DNA from: Delphinapterus leucas
Lineage: Eukaryota; Chordata; Mammalia; Artiodactyla; Monodontidae
DNA length: 64,000 nucleotides
Reading direction: 5' to 3'
NCBI RefSeq assembly: GCF_002288925.2
Contig: NW_022098069.1
Location: forward strand, 84,463,207 to 84,527,206
Shown here: positions 60,329 through 64,000 of the stretch, piece by piece
How positions within the stretch are numbered: position 1 is the stretch's first letter
Layout of the letters: every line of letters begins with the position of its first letter
Notes under the pieces: model-generated
What the model saw: only the letters and a program-made list of their open reading frames with translations
The model's database searches: none
What the model was told of the DNA's origin: nothing
Program-made: the position numbers and the translations under genes

Positions 60329-63019
60329 AGGAGTGAGGGTCTCACTCCAGCTCCCATGCCCTCAACTTCCCTCCCAAATCCTTACACGCAGTACCCGTCC
60401 TTGGCTTCTCCCGGACAGCCTGTCCTTGCCGCCAGCAGATCTGACCATGCTATTAACAGACATGGGCCAGTGCCCACAAAGGGTCCTTATGGTGTCCACT
60501 CTGGGGCCGTGGTGGGGACAGAAACACTCAGGGGTGGTCCTACCCCCCATGGCACAAGCTGCTCCATACTCAATGTTTCCGCCACTCTGTAACCACGAAA
60601 AGCTCGAGAGAGAGGCCAGCAGCCTGACGTGTGAGGCCAGGAAGGTCCGTTCCCCTCTCCCTGCACTGGTCCCAGTGCCAGGGTCCTCCCTCCCATGCAT
60701 CCCCACCCCCACTAAACCTACAGCCCCAGGGAAAAAATTCAGATCCAGGTATCAGTTTCTGGTGTGCTCTGATTTCTGAGTATATTTGCATTTTAACAAG
60801 TAATAAATATTTTAGGCAAAAGACAAACTCTGAACTACTCAAGCGTGGACATCAGCCATGCAGTGTGGGGGAAAGAGCTGGACTCAGGGGTCACAGCTGG
60901 CTTGGGTTCAATGCTTGGGACTTCTTACTAGCAGGAGCAGATAAAGAAAAGTTTATCAACTTCCCCCCCTACCCCCCGGTGAGTCAAAGAGTGAACACGC
61001 TTTATATTTTCACAAAAGCAGCCAGTGACCTCCCCCAAAGGGCACAGTAGTTCACAGCCTCGGCTGACAGCGCATGGAGTGGCCCTCGTCCATCAGACAC
61101 TGTCCTCTGACCCGCACATCCCTGGCCCTGGTTCATGGTCAGTGACTGCTGTGGCTGCCACCTCGGGCCAGCGGCTGGTTCCCGGGCCAGGCTGACCCTC
61201 AACCTGTAGGAACTCTTTCCTACCGTCGGTTACGTACGTCTCATGCTTCCCCAGACTGGAATCTGTCTTCTGACTTTCCTTGCAGTATCTTTTGCTATTT
61301 AGAAAGGGTGAACGTATGTGTAGTCAGAGCTGCCAGTTTTCTCTTTCACAGCCTCTGAGTTTCCTGTCATACTTGAGCAGCTCGTCCCGCCGAGGGCACT
61401 TAAACATTCGCTGAAGTTTCCCTCTCGTGCTCTACTGCTGCTCCCATCACCATACGGGCGGGGACCACATCTCCACAGGACCCTGAACGTCTGTCCCAGG
61501 GCTCTGAGGCGCTCTCAGCTGTCAGGATGACCCGGCGCTCACTCTTAATGCTCCGTGATCCAGAGCAGGTCTGGAGAACGCAGCCCCCCTCTCGGGTCAC
61601 CCTCCCCTCCAAGCCCCGCGGCCGCCTTCCAGTACACATCACAGCCACTCCTCAGGTCTGGCCGCACCTCAGCTCTGAGGCTCTCCCCAGGGACACCCGT
61701 CTTGGCTGGACCCAGGCTGGGTATGCTGCCACAAGGCTCACTGAAGTGCCGTTGCCAGGTTCTCAGTCGAAGGTCTAAATGTGAATTCCTTCTCAAACGA
61801 CCAAGCCACACACTCGGGTTCTGTTGTCTGTCTGTGCACGTGCCGGGCACAGGCCGGCGGGCATGGCGGTGTCACAGATCGGCTCAGACGAGGCCTGTGG
61901 TGACCTTCTGGGCAGCTCTGCGGGATTCGGATGTGCTGGGAAAGGGCGACCTCCGTGTCCTCCATCTCTTCGGGGTCTTGGGCTACAATGCAGAGAAAGG
62001 AGGAACTCCGCAGCCGTCAGTGTCCGAGTGACCGAGGGTGCCGTGGCCCCAGCCCACGTGGAAGGATCGTGTTCACACCTCCTCTCTCGGGTTCCTGGAC
62101 TGAACTAGGGTTTCACCAACCTTGACGTCTGCTGAATTCATTGAAGACACAGGTTTGATCCTGGTTTATTCGCCCTCGGTCGAGCCTTTCCAGCGAAGCC
62201 CCATCCCGGTGTGCTCCTCCCCCTTCCTGGGGCAGACACGCCCGGCAGGTCCCCGGATGCCTGCTCTGCTCTGACTGCATCTGCTCAAGGGGGTGAAGCT
62301 GTCCCTCGCAGCACAGGGGGCGGGGCCCTCGGAAGTGATGGGCAGACGTGGCCCCAGGCTATCGGGGGAGGCTCCATCGCCCAGTGTCCAAGGAGAAGGG
62401 ATGACACCAGTTTTAGAAGCTTCCTAGGCTACGTTTTTCCCAAACGACACCAGTCACTGTAGATGCACGGGGCCCACGGACCACAGCAGGACCAGATCCC
62501 GCGTAAAGAGGTGTTTAGAGCGGCTGTTTTCGTGCTGGGGATTCCAGGCACGAGAGGCAGCCCTGTCCCAGAGTGAGAACCAGAGCTGCCCTTGGGCCAA
62601 TCTCACCGAGCCTCCTTGGAGAGAAGCACAATGACTAAGGAAGCAAATGCAGACAGAGCACGGGTGGGACCTCACAGAAGTCACCGAGCCGTCACTCTGC
62701 TGGTCGGGAGGGACCCTGGTGGCTGACGGGCTCCCACAGCCCCGGGTCCCCCTGCCAACCAGCACAGCTCTGGCCAACGGGCCACACACTTGTCAGGGGC
62801 CTTAGATATGATGCCCACAACCTCTTCCACACGGGGCAAGGGCGGCGCCACCGTCCCAACAGCAAACCAAGGTGCGGAGAGGTCAGGCCAAGCGCCCAAG
62901 GTCACAGGGGCTGAGCAACAGGGCCTGCCATCACCAGGACATGCAGCTCACCAAGGACACGATGGGGCGGGAATTAGGAGCGAATCATTAGAAAAGCAAC
63001 CTTTAAAACAAACACGTAC

Positions 63020-63135
63020 CTGACAGTTGTTTCTTGCTTCAAAGTCGTTGCTTCCCGATTGTTTCTCTTGATTTAATTTCTGATAACTCTCGCGGAGCAG
63101 GTAACAGACCAACCACTCGTATGCCGCCAGTGGGA
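63020..63135 (-). CDS. ACOX3: Second copy of ACOX3 exon H
   Basis: It is identical to the exon at 38518-38633, with the same acceptor and donor, inside the duplicated segment that begins at 58252. In transcription order it would lie upstream of exon A, so it is out of order for a normal ACOX3 mRNA. Either the assembly repeats a sequence, or ACOX3 carries an internal tandem duplication. It is not degraded and shows no pseudogene mutation. Confidence 0.85.
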
Positions 63136-63201
63136 CTTCAAAACGAGAAACGGAGAAAACTGTAACTGATGTAACCGTAGGGCGTCTCACCCTTGTCGAG
63201 A

Positions 63202-63267
63202 ACTCAGCTCTCCAGTTTACAGGTGTGGAAACTGAGGGACTGCCCACGGCACAGCCCGGGTGGTGGC
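63202..63267 (-). mobile_element. MIR core, copy 2
   Basis: Exact copy of 38700-38765 beside the second exon H. Confidence 0.55.
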
Positions 63268-64000
63268 CGGGCTGGGACAGGCGCAGGTGAGGGTATTTCC
63301 TGGCTCTGCTGTGAGGCCAGCCCGTGTTCTCCACGGTTCTAGCAGCCACGGAGCCCACAGGGTCACGGAGGCGCTTTGGGGGCAAGCACCTCATTTACGA
63401 TGAGGATACACAGTCTGGAAGAAACTCGGATCCGCACGGACGTCAGGACGACTTTCCAGCAGGCGGTAGGAGGAGGGGCGCCCTGTCCACCTGGCCAGCC
63501 CGGCCCTGGGGCCCTGGACCTCACACCGGCTCCCCTGAGGCCTCGCCCCCCCTCGCCCGAGAGCCCTGAAGCGCAGAGAGGAAGCACCACGGCAGGGGTG
63601 TAGACAGACAGGGACGGGCTGGAAGGGGCTGGAGGGAGACCTCCGTCCTCCTCCCCACGCCCCAACGCCGCCCGCATCTGTGGGTCCTTCTCGCCATATC
63701 TCCGCTAGTTCCCAAGGACTTGGCGACCTCAGAACAGCCTGCCCGGCAGGACTGCTACCGCCTCTTCCGTGAAGGACACAGAGCGTGAGGACGAGCCCAG
63801 GCACACGGCGAGTGAGCGGGGTAGGGGTGCGGAGTGTGACCTGGCCACGTGGCTCTGCGTCCACGCTTTCCCGCCCAACCCAGGCAGAGGGCCCAGAGCC
63901 AGGGCGCCCAGGCCTGCGGGGCCTGCAGCTGCTCTCGGCTCCGGACTCCCAGGTGGGATCGGGCCGAACTGGGTCTGGGCACAAAGGCGGGACACGGGGC

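Larger units (their letters stand above)
58252..64000 (+). repeat. Direct duplication, copy 2
   Basis: Copy of 33750-39498, same orientation, no mismatch found over about 5.7 kb, running off the end of the window. It starts abruptly after base 58250 of a cut-off SINE. It carries a second ACOX3 exon H and second copies of a MER20-like element (60148-60328) and two MIR fragments. Lack of divergence means either a very recent event or an assembly artefact. Confidence 0.95.

Noticed and set aside
58252..64000. Second copy treated as an independent ACOX3 paralogue or pseudogene
   Set aside because: The copies show no divergence, so they cannot be told apart from a recent tandem copy or an assembly error; a separate old paralogue would differ in the introns.

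Overview
This is vertebrate nuclear DNA, and almost certainly from a cetacean. Coding exons are short, split by GT-AG introns and widely spaced. The window carries several tRNA-derived SINEs of the CHR type (5' ends reading like 'cttccctggtggcgcagtgg', 3' A tails, clear target-site duplications), alongside MIR, hAT-Charlie, MaLR-like LTR and L1 fragments. The SINE subtype is the one I associate with whales and dolphins; genus and species cannot be read from the sequence. There is no prokaryotic operon, CRISPR array, viral gene or toxin gene.

The one gene I can prove is ACOX3, the peroxisomal branched-chain (pristanoyl-CoA) acyl-CoA oxidase 3, on the minus strand. The last twelve coding exons lie between 56936 (5' side) and the stop codon at 25955. 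Every exon joins its neighbour in frame through GT-AG sites, giving 471 C-terminal residues of a protein that is about 700 residues long in mammals. They include the RRQFG flavin-binding motif, the active-site glutamate in TYEGDN, the ACOX C-terminal domain and a terminal SKL peroxisomal import signal. The upstream exons (roughly the first 230 residues) and the promoter are not seen and should lie beyond the window on the high-coordinate side.

Layout. 1-25 kb: intergenic DNA downstream of ACOX3, made of old repeats, CHR SINEs, LTR fragments and a G-rich array, with no exon I can recognise. 25.5-26.1 kb: 3' UTR and last exon. 26.1-56.9 kb: the other exons and introns. 56.9-58.25 kb: part of the next upstream intron, with a MaLR-like LTR, a MER20-like element and a cut-off SINE. 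58.25-64.0 kb: a second copy of 33.75-39.50 kb at a constant offset of 24502 bp, in the same orientation and with no difference found, including a second copy of one ACOX3 exon.

This duplication is the most notable thing in the window. It is either a very young tandem duplication inside ACOX3 or a false duplication in the assembly. If it is real and covers the whole 24.5-kb unit, it would duplicate eight exons (966 coding nt) in frame. Perfect identity and a junction in the middle of a SINE make an assembly artefact at least as likely.
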